A stretch of 64,000 nt of DNA from Pseudofabraea citricarpa (Eukaryota > Ascomycota > Leotiomycetes > Helotiales > Dermateaceae). A program made the position numbers and the translations under genes. Below the pieces are notes generated by a model. The model saw only the letters and a list, made by a program, of their open reading frames with translations, had not been told where the DNA came from and did not search any database. Position 1 is the stretch's first letter, and each line of letters begins with the position of its first letter. The stretch covers positions 248,001 through 312,000 of the forward strand of contig JAPWGK010000007.1 of the NCBI GenBank assembly GCA_029641185.1, written 5' to 3'. Of this stretch, positions 12,269 to 23,756 are shown piece by piece.

Positions 12269-12790
12269 ACGAAGGAGTATGGCGTAGAAGGTCATATAGA
12301 ACCAGGGAATGCCATCCCCACGAGCAGAGCCGAGCCGAGCTCTCTTGGGTAGACAGGTAGATGGTGCCTCGATTGAAATTTCTTACGGTTAGACAGTGAA
12401 TTCATACGAGATGTGGAGTTTTAGAGGTTGAGAACCAACTAACCCTTTTGGCGATTTTTGGAATAGGAAGTGTATCGACGGAAAGAAGGAAAGAAGGAAA
12501 GAAGGAAAGATGTAGAGGTGATGAGATGGTATAGGTGATTTTATTTTAGTCCTGGATGACTTTTGATCGGCATAGTTCGCTATACTTAGATAACAAATGC
12601 AGTTTAAGAATTGTAGTATATATAGATATCTCTCTTTCTTTCTCTCCCCCTTTCTTCCTTCCTTCCTTTCCTCTCAACCAAACCAAACCACCATCTAGAG
12701 TCGCATATTCTACTCGGTAACATCATGATCATCACGAGGAAGGAAACCCTTCACGGAAACCCCCATCTTAAACCGCTCTGATATATTTTA

Positions 12791-15651
12791 TCAATCATCA
12801 AGTACACTCTTGTCGAAAAACCTAACCATCTGCCTCCCAGCTTCCTTACCTACGATAGGTTCCAATTCCTCGACGCTCATGTTAGCCACCTCCCTCAGAC
12901 TATTCGTCTCGACGACCAGGCTGCGCAGGTTCTTAGCCGTCACGCCTGGCACCACCCTCAGCATATCTTGAGGCTCACGGTTGAAGCTCTGATCCTCTGC
13001 TTTCTGACCACCCTCCAAGCCCAGGCGGACCGCCTGGATCGGGTCCGGTTCTGGCTCTTGCGTCTTAAGCTGCTCGAAGATCTCGGCGGTTTGGTAAGGG
13101 GACGATGACCAGATGATGCGGAGTCGGGGAAATGCCAAGGTGAGGAGGACCAGCTTTGACTGGAGGTCGGATGCGCTGTGCGCTGATGTCGAGGAGAGCG
13201 AACCGGAGAGGTCGGCAAATGGTTCGAGGGTAAATGATTTGTTCTGGTCGAATTCAATAAGTAGCATTGGGCTTTTGTAATGCAGCTGCATTGTTTCTGC
13301 TTGGTTATAGAGACGCCCGTCCTTGAACGACGAGATCAAATCCTTGATGGATTTTCGCTCCACGCATATATTTGGCGATAAGATGTAGTCACCAACTGTG
13401 AGCATACATGGCACTATGACCATCGAACGACCATGGAGAAGTGAAGGTAGCGATGAGCGGAATTCTCGAACGTCAACAACAACACGTGGTGGCTGAGCAG
13501 TCGCTGCAAGTCGACCACCACCAGCTATGCGAGTATTGATGGTTCGAAGGAAGGCTTCTTGGGGATCCTCTATACCATGCGCATCAAGTGTCATGACTAC
13601 TGACATGTTGGCCTTCTCCTTGATAAGCTTAGTAAAAGCATCCTTTTCTCTTCTGACTGATGATAGGTATCGCTGTTCCTCTACTGATCCACCGTAGTAC
13701 AAGAAATATACTCGCACGTTTCGGTCGTTGTGCGAGGAGCGATAGACTTCGACTCGTCTCACAAAAGCCGCATCTGGTTCATACATGATGACGTATCGAG
13801 GTTTGACTTCTTCCAATACATGCTCATCCATATCTCCGTCATATGCGTGTATGACAACTAGATCTTGCATATCATAGAGTTGATAGAAATCGTCCATGTC
13901 TTCAAGAGGATCTGCTACGACTTCGTCTTTCTGTTGAGCCTCTGCTCCTGTTGGCTGTATCTCAGACAGGAGGGTAGCAACTTCCAATGGCTTGTCTTCT
14001 GCTGCTTTGATACTACCATTTGTTTCACGGGATGGTCCTGATCCAGTATTGCCACCACCTCTAACTCGCCTTCGTTTGTTGGCAGGAGCCTTACCTCGAT
14101 GACTGGATGTCCCACCCTTCTGATTTGTGCTACCATTCAGTGCATTCTGGTTCTCTGCAAAAAGCGTGGCACTGATCTTCACAAACTCCTTTTTCCAACG
14201 TAGGTATTCACGTAGTTTTCTTTTCATCATGAAGGCTGCCGAGGGTTCATGGTCGTCGTCGTCTTCGTCCTCGCCTTCTTTATCTGGACGAACGTTCATA
14301 GTTTGAAGATACTCTTTCAATTGTCGGCATTGAGCAGTATCGGTGCACATGATTAGTATAGTACCGTTTGAGTCATCTCGAAGTACTGGGTTGAAATAGA
14401 GATCTCGATCAATCTCTTCAAGTACCTGTGCAAGAATTGCCCATTTGGGCTGCTCCTCGAGCACTGGCCGTAGAGACTCCTCCGCTGAACCATCCGCAGA
14501 GGATTTCCCTAACTTACCCCTATAAACTCTTCGTTTTGCTGTGTCAAATATTGTATGTGCAGCATCAAGGAAGAGCCACGGTGATTGGTTCTGCCTAGTT
14601 GATCCAGGTGGAGGAGAGTGGGCAGCAAGAATGGTATCCAGGTGTCGGTTGAAGGATACGGCATCATATGTGAGAAGTGTGTGAAGCATTCCTCTTAGGA
14701 CTGTGAGGTCATTGACAATCTGCTTCGTCTTCCAGCTGACTCTATGCCAGACAGGATCAAGTTGTCTTCGTACTACGAGATCAAACTGCTTGTGAAGAGC
14801 ACTATCAACATTCCAATCCTCCATCTCTAAGCCGGAATTACCCTTTTTGAGCTCTCCGATACTGACTTCAACACATTCCATAATGGCATTTTGTATATCA
14901 CGCATGGATTCAGACATTTCGACTTCGAGCTCAATGGCTTCGGCTTTCTTTTTTCCTTCCAACGATTGAGCAACCTGAACATGGAAGCGCGGCCAGAGAG
15001 TTGGCTGCCGTAAGAACAAATTGCGCATCATTGTAGCAAGAGGGGCAAAACCTGTGGTAAAGGGCTCTGGATTATCTGAGAACGCCTTGAGAAACCCTGC
15101 TTTATTCCTCTGTCTGTAGATTCGAAGGATGAAAGCTTCCAATGACGTTGCGACAATTTTGTCGGCATGGAGCACGACCAAGCCAGTGATGGTTTCTGGG
15201 TCCAACAGGCTTGTCAAGAGGTCCACGACAAGGATTCTAGATGTGATGCTGAAGATGCCTCCCTTGACGTACATCTTCTCTCGTGTGCCTACGCTCATGA
15301 CATCTGTATTGACAACACTGAGCCCCCGGGCTTTGGGGGACATGCTAATAGCCGCATGTTCTGCCAGTGCCTCTCCGATCCATCCATTTTCTCTCTCATC
15401 TGCGCCGACGACCAGTATAAGATTATTGCCCGCGGCATCGTACGAGTGAAGTAGGTTCGTTATCAGGCGTAGGAGCCCTAAGCCACGGGCAAGTATCACA
15501 AGCTGGTCTTTGGATCGCAGTTCTTGAAAAAGCTCTTGTTGGTATTTCTAGAGCAGGCAGTCAGTTTCCGTGACGCGACCTTGACGAGGGGCAGAAGTAC
15601 TAGAGGCAGCGAAAGCTTCACTGGCTGCTTGTCACCGCTCGCGGAAGACAT
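12791..15651 (-). CDS. RAD1: DNA repair structure-specific endonuclease XPF/Rad1
   Basis: Catalytic subunit of the Rad1-Rad10 (XPF-ERCC1) nuclease, which cuts 5' of lesions in nucleotide-excision repair and trims flaps in recombination. Two exons (complement), 15651-15601 and 15547-12791, with a 53-bp intron, give 935 aa. The N-terminus MSSASGDKQPVKLSLPL joins KYQQELFQELRSKDQLVILA, the start of the degenerate SF2-helicase-like half (to about residue 450). A lysine- and glycine-rich linker follows. The ERCC4 nuclease domain contains VVVDVREFRSSLPSLLHGR, then GDYILSPNICVERKSIKDL, so the catalytic GDYxLxP and ERKxxxD residues are present. The C-terminus carries the tandem helix-hairpin-helix (VVPGVTAKNLRSLVVE) that binds Rad10. 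No damage is visible. Length and domain order match the family. Confidence 0.95.
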
Positions 15652-16103
15652 CTTGAGCAGTCATTATTGTGCTCTGTACGACTGGGGCGAATGTGGATAA
15701 CGCGTTCTGAGCTGCTTTATCGTAGGATCGATAAACTGCTTCCAAGACGCGTAAGGTTGCCGTCGACAGGACGCCTAGAGAGCAAACAGCTAGCTGGAAT
15801 AGAGCTAACTGATTGACTTGCCTAAGTCGCCGTCGCCGAGCTTATTATGCTTGTGAGACTACTGGTGCGACTAAGCTGTTGACACTGGTGGGATTGGCAG
15901 ACACGCGATCTGAGATCTAGGCTGATACGTCATGAGTTGACAGTCGATGCGGAGGAGGGGCAATAGGCTCATATAAAGAAAGACCATCCCAATTAACTGC
16001 TCTTCAATTCACTCATACCTATTCAATTCAAAGATTCTTCAAATCCACCCAACTCCCCATCAGATCCACCGTCAAAACTACGTACACTTCTAAATCACTC
16101 AAC
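15652..16103. other. divergent intergenic region, RAD1 / small hydrophilic protein
   Basis: A 452-bp shared promoter region. It holds a TATA-like box for the rightward gene (listed separately). Nothing else was recognised. Confidence 0.5.
15971..15978 (+). promoter_or_regulatory. TATA-like box
   Basis: ATATAAAG lies about 125 bp before the ATG at 16104 and is followed by a pyrimidine/CAA-rich leader (CAATTCAATTC). The position suits a core promoter, but the assignment is by motif only. Confidence 0.4.
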
Positions 16104-16521
16104 ATGCCCGCCGGACCCGACGAGACTGATAACCACGCAACTGGTGCCGCCACTGAAGTATGATACCCCCCCTCCTTTGCTTTTGGGCATCACTACGCTA
16201 TCGAGTTTCAATATTTCTTATGCATGTAGTTTGTCCGGTGTTTGGGAGAACCATAGTTATCCTTGACCTCGTCTATATGCGATGTTGAGTTTATCGAGAA
16301 TCATGCTGACACTTCTATAGCATGTCATGAAGAACCCCTCCAGCAAGACCGAAGGAGGATCTACCCATCCCCTTCACAGCGAGGACGAACCAAAGGGAGA
16401 CAAGGTTGAATTCAGACATCACCAGGCACACCCGGGCCCTGCTGTCCCCAAGGACTTCAATGCTCAAGAGGAGGGAACTAAGGAAGAGAGAAGAGCGAAG
16501 GCAGAGGAACTGAACAAGTAA
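16104..16521 (+). CDS. small hydrophilic protein of unknown function
   Basis: Two exons, 16104-16157 and 16321-16521, joined across a 163-bp intron at GAA|gtatga...tatag|CAT, give 84 aa. The product begins MPAGPDETDNHATGAATE and continues through a segment rich in His, Pro and charge (THPLHSEDEPKGDKVEFRHH, HPGPAVPKDFN). It ends in a Lys/Glu helix (EERRAKAEELNK). It has no signal peptide, membrane segment or cysteine and is predicted to be largely disordered and soluble. Its clean splice sites, TATA-like box and CAACATG start argue for a real gene. The mix of features resembles small stress-associated fungal proteins, but no family was recognised and no function is claimed. Confidence 0.6.
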
Positions 16522-17436
16522 TGCTTCTCTGGTATGGTAGCTGGGAGCAAAGGCTTTCCATGACCTTCTGCTGACTAGTCCTCAGAAAGTCGAAGATATA
16601 GATATCTGGACTGGAGAAAGTCATTCCTTCTTATTGGTTGGTACGAATGTGGGAGACAGCACTCGCAAGCCCGCACGAAGGTTCTTGAAATAGCATTGCA
16701 ACCCAATAGGTAGAGCCAAGCAGTAGTATCAAAATGAGAGTTCGAGTGCTTATTATCTTGGTCCTTGGAAGACTCGGTCTTCGGATGGCTATTTCCTTCT
16801 CTGCAAGTCCCGGTTTGATCGCCAATGCTCATTTGCTGATCTTGATGAATACGGTGCAGTGATGAGGTCTGCCAATGCGAGCACCGCGTAACAGTACGGA
16901 ACGGAGCATGTTTTCTTGAATGGCGTCGCTTGTCGTAGAGTCTTTTAAAGAACAACAGCCTTGCCGAATTGCCTTTTTGAACTGTTGCCTTGGTGAACGC
17001 GTGTTGGTGTCGTTTGATTGCGCTGCGCTTAGTGATTCTCTCGCATTCGATCGCAAGAGTGGCTGAGGACAACTGTGGCTTGCCTTGCTTCGCTCCCGCG
17101 TACTTCTTATTACGTCGCACGGGCATTGTACATCAACTTACCGCACGACTACTCCAACATCTCTATTGCTCGCCGAGCTGGACATTGCTCCCAAGTCGCT
17201 GTTTGTTTGTTACTTCTCCATCGTATTTCGCGCACCTGAGGGGCACCGAGTTTCTAGGAAAAAGAACCCCCACACAAATGTGCTAATGTGGTCAAGGAGA
17301 GTCACATCCGAGCCCAATCTCCCACACGACCACATACGATCATCAGCTGGATGAGCAAGCTCTTCCGGAAGCTTTAGAACAGGAGGAAGAAACAACAGGA
17401 TAATTTCCGAATCTCAGCTGCATCACAGAAGCCAAT
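16522..17436. other. intergenic region, no gene recognised
   Basis: 915 bp upstream of the WASP gene. The minus-strand ORF at 16575-17126 has no recognisable domain and is probably chance. The likely WASP promoter occupies the right end. Confidence 0.5.
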
Positions 17437-19616
17437 ATGCCTTCAATCCTGTCCGAGGAGGATAAGGAGACGGTCAAGCGTCAGGTTCCAAAGGCTTCCA
17501 ACAAGATTCAGGCGGTTGCAGTGGCCCGACTCTACATTGCGTATCCCAATCGGAATCGATGGACTTATACAGGTCTTCAGGGAGCAGCTGTGCTAGCGAA
17601 CGACTTGGTGGGGAACACGTACTGGCTGAAGCTTGTAGATGTATCCGTATGTCACTCACTTGTTCTGTATCAGGCCTGCACGGAGCACTACTAACATCCG
17701 ATAGCCTGCTAATCAAGGGGTAATATGGGATCAGGAAATCTACGATACGTGGTCCTATAATCAAGATCGGACTTTTTTTCACACATTCGAGACGGAGGAG
17801 TGTTTAGCCGGGCTATCCTTTGTCGATGAGAAAGAAGCAAAGACCTTCTTGAAGAAGATGAACGACCGCGAAAAGAATGCCAGTAAAGCTACCAGAGCAA
17901 ATGTGTTTGGAGGGGGTGCTTCAGGTGGTGGCCATCGATCAGGTTTTCTTGGAGGACTCTTTGGTGGCCATAGGCATTCATCTGCGCCAACTATTCAATC
18001 ACCACCGGATTCGCCCAGAGGTTACATGCCGCCAGTACACAACAACAGATTATCTTCAGGCAGCACAAATGGCGGAGGTACTGAGTTTGCTGCGCTGGAC
18101 GCCATCGATCCAAATTGGAGAGCTACATGGGGAGGTGATTTGAAGCAAATGGGTATCACGGATGACCTTATTCGTGACAACCAGGACTTTATTGCTTCTT
18201 ACATCAAAGAGCAACAAGCTGCCCAGGCTGTACCGCCGCAATCTCCATTGATTCCCCAAGAGAATGGAAGAGGCAAGGCTCCTCCGCCACCACCTCCTCC
18301 TGCTGGTCCAAATCGAACCAGAAGTGAAAGCCCACAGAATGCATCCTCGACCTCACGTAGAGGAGCACCACCAGCACCACCTCCTTCTCGACGACCCAAG
18401 GCTGATAGTGTGGTACGAGACCCGACCCCTCCTCGAGAGCCCTCCCCACCGAGGGGACCTCCCCCACCAAGATTTGCAGCACCGCCTCCATTTGCAGATG
18501 CAGGAAAGTTTGCCCACCAAGTGAAAGCTCCAACACGGCGTACTCATGCATCATCTCTGTCCAATCCAGGTCCACCTCCACCTCCAAGACCTCCGAAATC
18601 GCCAATGGAAGATTCATACGAACCTGGAGAGTCTGGTTCCAAATTTGGAGTTCCACCACCATTTATGGGTACAAGAGCTCCTGCTCCTCCACCAACACCC
18701 AGTCGAGGACCAGTTCCCCCGCCTCCTCCAGCAAGAGATACATCTCATCATTCTCCAGCTCATTCTATAGCACCGGCGTATATCCCTCCCCCTCCTTTAC
18801 CTCCAAAGACGCCATCTGCTCCAGCGGGCCATGCACCACCGCTCCCTCCATCCTCAACTCGTCCGATACCACCTCCTCCCACGAGAGACAGCGCACCACC
18901 GCCACCTCCCCTTCCTTCATCAAATGCTCCTCCATTACCGACCTCGAACGCACCACCACCACCACCGTTGCCTTCATCAAACGCTTCACCGCCTCCTCCG
19001 TTACCATCCTCCAATGCGCCCCCACCACCACCTCTACCTTCCTCAAGTGCGCCTCCACCACCGCCTTTACCATCTTCAAACGCTCCACCACCTCCTCCGT
19101 TGCCTTCTTCGAATGCTCCTCCACCACCTCCCTTGCCATCATCCAATGCCCCACCACCACCACCAATGCCTTCATTTGGGGGACCGCCACCACCTCCACC
19201 GCCCCCAGGAGGTCTTGGCCCTCCAGCTCCTCCCCCACCACCACCAAATCGCGATTCTGGATATGCATCTGGAGTTCCGGCTTTGCCTCAACCGTCAGGC
19301 GATCGAGCCAATCTTTTGGCCGGTATCCAAAAAGCGGGAGGTATTGGAGCCCTGAAAAAAGTGGACAGGTCACAAGTTCGTGATAGAAGTGCTGCTGTAG
19401 TTCCTGGTGGAGATACTGGCCCTGCAGGAAGTGGGTTGCCTCCAGCGGGAGCAGCAGCTGGAGCAGCTGGCGGAGGAGGATTGGCGGACGCTCTGGCAGC
19501 TGCATTGAATAAGAGAAAACAGAAAGTTAGCGCTAGTGGTGAGTATCATTGTTTGTGTATTCTGAGCTTCATACTAACTATATTCAGATGACGAGGCAGA
19601 TGAAGATGACTGGTGA
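17437..19616 (+). CDS. LAS17: WASP-family actin nucleation promoting factor
   Basis: Activates the Arp2/3 complex to build branched actin at endocytic patches. Three exons, 17437-17646, 17705-19538 and 19588-19616, give 690 aa. The WH1/EVH1 domain (residues 15-125) includes AVARLYIAYPNRNRWTYTGL, GNTYWLKLVDVS and WDQEIYDTWSYNQDRTFFHT. A CRIB-free linker rich in Gly/His follows. The long proline region (about 225-575) carries many PPPPP SH3/profilin ligands, including a tandem 11-residue repeat. Then come the WH2 actin-binding segment (RANLLAGIQKAGGIGALKKV) and a second glycine-rich stretch. The last tiny exon supplies the acidic, Trp-ending DDEADEDDW that binds Arp2/3. All hallmark parts are present. 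Convergent with eIF1A. Confidence 0.93.
18891..19172 (+). repeat. in-frame 33-nt minisatellite in the WASP proline region
   Basis: About eight near-identical 33-nt units encode the 11-residue motif PPPPPLPSSNA with small changes (SSSA, SNAS, TSNA). The units stay in frame, so copy-number change would alter polyproline length without breaking the gene. Confidence 0.8.
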
Positions 19617-20072
19617 AGGGTATATCACAGCTGAAAGGATATTTTGAATGGACTTGAACGCACGTCGACGGAATGATAATCTCACCTGGGCTTGAAGCTC
19701 ATGGTATACCGAAGACAAGTCATGTGTGAAGTTGTATGTAATCACGAGAAAAACAATAAAAAATGGGTAAAATAAAAGTATACCTTTCCCATTCTATGAG
19801 TGAACAAAACCATGACTCAGAGTATGCTATGCAGACTATGAACTTGAGTAAAGTAGCAAGAAGAATTAGAGGCCTGGATGATATGGCTATAGCGTCCCTC
19901 CCACCATAGCCACACCACCAGTCAAACAAACACAGGGATAATTGCTGTCGAGTGTCCTCGAACATGATCTCGAACATGACCACATCCGAAAGATTGAGAG
20001 AGAAGACAGACTTTCTTTCCAACGTCCCCTGTGAAGCCGGAATCGCAAGCAGAAAAAGAAGGAGGACGCCTT
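19617..20072. other. convergent intergenic region, WASP / eIF1A
   Basis: 456 bp of 3' flanking sequence, with AATAAA-like signals near 19755 for the WASP transcript. Nothing else was seen. Confidence 0.5.
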
Positions 20073-20738
20073 CTAGATCTCATCAACGTCGATCTCCTTA
20101 TTCTTGCCACCATCCTCATCGTCACTAGAATCACGATCCTCGTCGAACTCAAAGTTGCAATCTCCATCACCCTCCTGGCCGTACGTGTCGGTCTCGTTGA
20201 TTTTGGCGCTCTCGGGAAGTTCTCCGTAAGCCTTTAGACTTCTGGCCTCGTCGGCGCTGTACTTGAGGATCACATCTCCCTTCTCATCTTGATAATCACG
20301 TAACGACAGTAGGATGATGTCTCCCTGGTTGATCCAGACCTTCTTGCGTAGCTTGCCACGGATATGTGCTAGTCGTTTGGATCCGTCGAAGCAGAGCGCC
20401 TCCAGTCTTCCGTTACCGAGCATCTTGAGTACTTGAGCATATTCTATCGAAGAAGATGAGGGGTTAGTGGGGGCGGGATTTCAATTTGTTTGCATTGATG
20501 TGTGATGGCGTACCTTGACCCTCCTCCTTGAACGTCAACTCGCGCTTCTCATTGTCGTTCTCGTTCTTTCCACGACGACGATTCTTTCCTCCCTATATTC
20601 ACCAAAAGGACGTTGGTCAGCATCGGGTTTTTTTCTTCTCTGCGTGTCCCACATGTGTTTTCGTGCGGACGAGGATTGAGGTGGGGTTGATCTTCAGCCG
20701 GGTTATTTCGTGCTTACCTTTCCCTTATTCTTAGGCAT
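20073..20738 (-). CDS. TIF11: eukaryotic translation initiation factor 1A
   Basis: eIF1A binds the 40S A-site region and works with eIF1 in scanning and start-codon selection. Three exons (complement): 20738-20718, 20592-20514 and 20443-20073, giving 156 aa, the family size. The basic N-terminal tail [17 protein letters not shown] is followed by the OB-fold core: [40 protein letters not shown], then [20 protein letters not shown]. The acidic C-terminal tail ends KEIDVDEI, the conserved eIF5B-binding end. The first exon is only 21 nt, a common layout for this gene. The gene diverges from the basic orphan protein to its right. Confidence 0.97.
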
Positions 20739-21224
20739 ATTGGCTGATTTCTACTGTTTCGTGATGTAGATTGGGTTCGATGTGCGTGGATGGTTTGTGT
20801 ATGTTTTTCAAGCCGGGGTGGGGGCTTGTGATGATGTGTTTGCTGAGGGCGAAGGCAAGTTTGTGCTTTGGTTTGGGCGCTTGTCTCTTTGGTGGAGGGG
20901 TCACAATTTGTGCGGGTCTGTCCTAGCGTGCGTGCTGTAGCGCATTGTTTGTTCCCGGTTGCTTCTTGGTTCAAGCGAGACTCGGCTTATTTATACATTG
21001 CTTCAAGTCCGAATTCACTACTCCCTAAGTCATCTGCTGTGATTACCCGCCCTTCTACATAGGTATTGTACTCTCATCCGGTTTATTCACTATTCACTGA
21101 CTCATTGCCAGCCAGATTTGTAGCATTAGTGGATGATGACCGGATGATTTCGCCAGCAATGAGTCAATCGAAATCCTAGCCTTTCAGCCTCGTCAATCTC
21201 CTTCTAAAGTACATCTACGCAACA
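20739..21224. other. divergent intergenic region, eIF1A / orphan gene
   Basis: A 486-bp bidirectional promoter region. No distinct motif was recognised. Confidence 0.5.
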
Positions 21225-21833
21225 ATGTCTTCTAGCACCCGGATCGCCGGCGCCTGGAGGCAAATTCGACGCTTCGATTCTGCGCCCTTTATCAATCACA
21301 AACAGCATCTGAGTGCGCGGTACGCTGTTAAACCTCACTACGTCGTAACTAACAACGCGATCCATGAGAACCCCTACCACTATCTCTACGGCCGAACGAT
21401 GGAACGCTGGGGGCAGCGAACTGATCCGCTCTGGTGGAGCTGCAGTGCCACTCTGAAGACATCGAAGAATCGCGTCGTTCGAAGCTACATCTCACGCAAG
21501 TTAAAACTGGCCTGGGTTGAGAGCATGAGAAAACACGGCTGGGCAAGGGACGGCTCCAGGTTACCGGGCTCCAAACAGGAGATGGACTTGGAGGGCACAC
21601 TACAAATGAATCCCTTGATATCAATACTGAAGCTAAGCCAAGAGGAGATCGAGGATCAGACGGAAATTTTGTTGAACACCATCCTGAGACTTCATGCGGC
21701 AGACAAGCAAAAGAACAGCCTGGGTAATGATACGAAGCATATCTCGAAGTCGAAGTCGAAGCCGAAGCCCGATATACATGCACCTACCTCAAAACCTCAC
21801 AGACCCAAGAGTAGGAGTATTTTCATTGAATAA
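21225..21833 (+). CDS. conserved-looking basic protein of unknown function
   Basis: An intronless ORF of 202 aa starting at ACAATGTCT. The first half is rich in aromatic and basic residues (HYVVTNNAIHENPYHYLYGR, RWGQRTDPLWWSCSATLKTS) and reads like a folded domain. The second half has a coiled, charged stretch (LSQEEIEDQTEILLNTILRL) and a Lys/Ser/Pro-rich tail (KSKSKPKPDIHAPTSKPHRP). The start SSSTRIAGAWRQIRRFDSAP is Arg-rich with few acids and could serve as a mitochondrial presequence. That and the size would fit a mitochondrial accessory protein, but this is only inference. No family was recognised. Confidence 0.62.
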   Translation: MSSSTRIAGAWRQIRRFDSAPFINHKQHLSARYAVKPHYVVTNNAIHENPYHYLYGRTMERWGQRTDPLWWSCSATLKTSKNRVVRSYISRKLKLAWVESMRKHGWARDGSRLPGSKQEMDLEGTLQMNPLISILKLSQEEIEDQTEILLNTILRLHAADKQKNSLGNDTKHISKSKSKPKPDIHAPTSKPHRPKSRSIFIE

Positions 21834-22055
21834 TTCGACACTTACGCAATCACAACTTATTCCTACATGTACCCAACACCATCATAATGACTGCTAGTAT
21901 CTCGACCACGCGTCCTGTTATTGAAGATATCCTACCTCTACCTATTTTATCCAATCGCCTTATCATTCGATCATTGCGTCTCTCGGACCTCTGAACCGTT
22001 ATATTGTACGAATAACCTCCAAATGCCTCTTTTTCTGTAAACCTTGTAATAGTTT

Positions 22056-22277
22056 CCAACGTCGCTTGATTTGAATCCTATCGGACATGTATGGAAATGG
22101 TTAAAGGACTTCATTACGCGTAACTACGATCATAATATTGGTGGAGATAAACTTCGAGTGGCGGTAACTGACGCATGACAAAGTCTGCCAGAGTCTTTTT
22201 TGCTCAAGTTGATGGAGAGGATACCATAGCGTATAACACAGGTTCTACGGGCCCAGGGAGGCCATACAAGTTACTAA
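22056..22277 (+). mobile_element. decayed Tc1/mariner transposase C-terminus
   Basis: In one frame the plus strand reads SLDLNPIGHVWKWLKDFITR, followed by DKLRVAVTDA, a TGA stop where Trp is expected, QSLPESFLLKLMERIP, a TAG stop, and finally VLRAQGGHTSY with a natural TAA. DLNPIexxWxxLK and the GGHTxY ending are the signature of the last third of Tc1/mariner DDE transposases. The two internal stops differ from the expected codons in ways that fit transition mutation. The upstream catalytic part was not found, so this is a truncated dead copy. The DNA just after it (to about 22400) may hold the 3' terminal region. Confidence 0.75.
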
Positions 22278-22622
22278 TAGCCTATTTTTGGGTGCGTGGG
22301 TACTTGCGATTACTTTTATGATTCGTATATTCCGATTGTTTTGGTGGTTCACTTGATTTAGCTCTTACAGGACGCCGAATTATACTTGTATCAAAAATAA
22401 AAAATAAAAATAAAAATAAACATACCTAGTCATTACAAAATCTTTGCCTGTTAACTCAATCATTTGCTTGCTAATCTGCTATAGAATTATCTTTGAAGGT
22501 AAACAATGCTATAACAAATACTATTAGCTATTGATAGTAGTGATAATACCAAGACGCTTGCATTTTTTACCCCTTCTACCAGGGGTAGGACTGTAATTAT
22601 GTGTTTCACTCGTGCTGTGTAA

Positions 22623-22781
22623 AACCGGACAATAAAGCCAGTTTTGGAAAAGGCTGGCTTTAGGAGATATGAGGAGGATGACCAGTTTATCTATAGAGAG
22701 GCCGAGGCGGGAAATTTCCAGCCGCCTAGCTATGTGCGATATAACGATAACGACAGGTTAATTTTGGACTCTGGCTTTTGA
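22623..22781 (+). pseudogene. orphan coding-like segment, possible last exon remnant
   Basis: A 52-codon open stretch without ATG, ending in TGA, whose composition is protein-like: KPVLEKAGFRRYEEDDQFIY then REAEAGNFQPPSYVRYNDND and RLILDSGF. It has balanced charge, regular hydrophobics and no low complexity, unlike the surrounding AT-rich DNA. A possible splice acceptor (AAAG or CCAG) lies at its left end. The family was not recognised. It could be the 3' exon of a lost gene. Confidence 0.4.
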
Positions 22782-23756
22782 ACTTTCTTCTAGCAAGTGG
22801 ATACACTTGGTTGGTTTATATAATGGCTTCTCATACAGTAGAAGAAACCATCCTAATCTCCCTCTCCATACCACTTTAAATAAGCGAATGTATATCATCC
22901 AGATCTGTTAAGCGTCTGCTGTATATCTGGCTGTGTTGGAAAGGGAGTTTTCTCGATCGGGAGCTGGTTTGTTTATCCTGTATGAGTTTCTCCTAGGCGC
23001 GAATCGAACCATTAACCCTTTCTTGAGCAGAAAACATTAAGTGAACTCAGTTATAGCCTTGCTCGCTCTTGGTTTGATCATATGCTATGCTATGCTATGC
23101 TAAATGCATATAAACTTATAAATGCGCACAGGAACTTGATCGGCAAATCCTTGGTTCACATTGACTATGTAAGTTGGGTTGTCGATGCACTTTTGGGCCC
23201 TTAACCGAGTCGTTAAGTATGGCACCCAGAGATAAATGACTCTTCGCCTGGATGAATTTAAACTGAAGCGTCAAGTATCAATATGACAAGTCAGTCATTG
23301 GAAGTCGAGTCAAGATAGTTCACGACAAGTCGGCAAAAGAGTCAAAGTCAAAGTCATATTCGTCAAGCCAAAGAAGAGTTTGTGTATAATGCATCAATTC
23401 ATTAATCTCGCTCGCTTGATGATATCGAAGAGGTAAAGAAGAACATGCTCTTATGCATCCGTCCATCCGTCGAAATAGTACAAAAGGTGGTCAAGTCTAA
23501 GTGAAAACCGACCGGGTATTGTTGTAAAGGAAAGTCTCCAAAGAGCGCGCGGATCTCCGTCGCTCGCTCGATCTCATGAAATTACCACTTCCACCCTCGC
23601 GCACCCTCCCATCAGATCCCTCAGACACGCATCTCTTGCGTAGGCGGCCAACAAATGAAAATGAAACGTCATGGTCGTGGTGATTGTTATCGTTCAAGCT
23701 CGATGTATTGTTTGTTGGTAAGAGATGCTAAGAGGCGATCAAGATTGAGGGCCGCA

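Larger units (their letters stand above)
10272..12790. other. convergent intergenic region with microsatellites
   Basis: A 2.5-kb space between the 3' ends of the tetraspanin and RAD1 genes. It holds a TTGC/TTTG run (10670-10705), a long TTC run, a GGAT/AGAT run (11295-11335), a second TTC run (11380-11405), C-rich runs (12080-12150), GGGA repeats (12243-12268) and GAAAGAAG repeats (12480-12510). A 243-codon ORF across 10845-11576 on the minus strand is a poly-Glu reading of the TTC run and is not supported. Confidence 0.6.
21834..23756. other. gene-poor region with transposon relic and orphan coding-like segment
   Basis: 1.9 kb containing the mariner relic (22056-22277), an AAAAATAA-rich run (22385-22420), a protein-like open segment (22623-22781) and ATGCT repeats (23075-23100). 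The rest shows nothing recognisable. Confidence 0.6.

Noticed and set aside
16575..17126. 183-codon minus-strand ORF upstream of WASP
   Set aside because: No domain, ordinary chance composition, and it overlaps the probable promoter.
18204..19505. Long ORFs antisense to and in other frames of the WASP gene
   Set aside because: They are shadows of the proline-rich coding repeat.
22985..23015. tRNA-like T-loop (GGTTCGATTC on the minus strand)
   Set aside because: The T-stem does not pair and no acceptor or anticodon arm was found.
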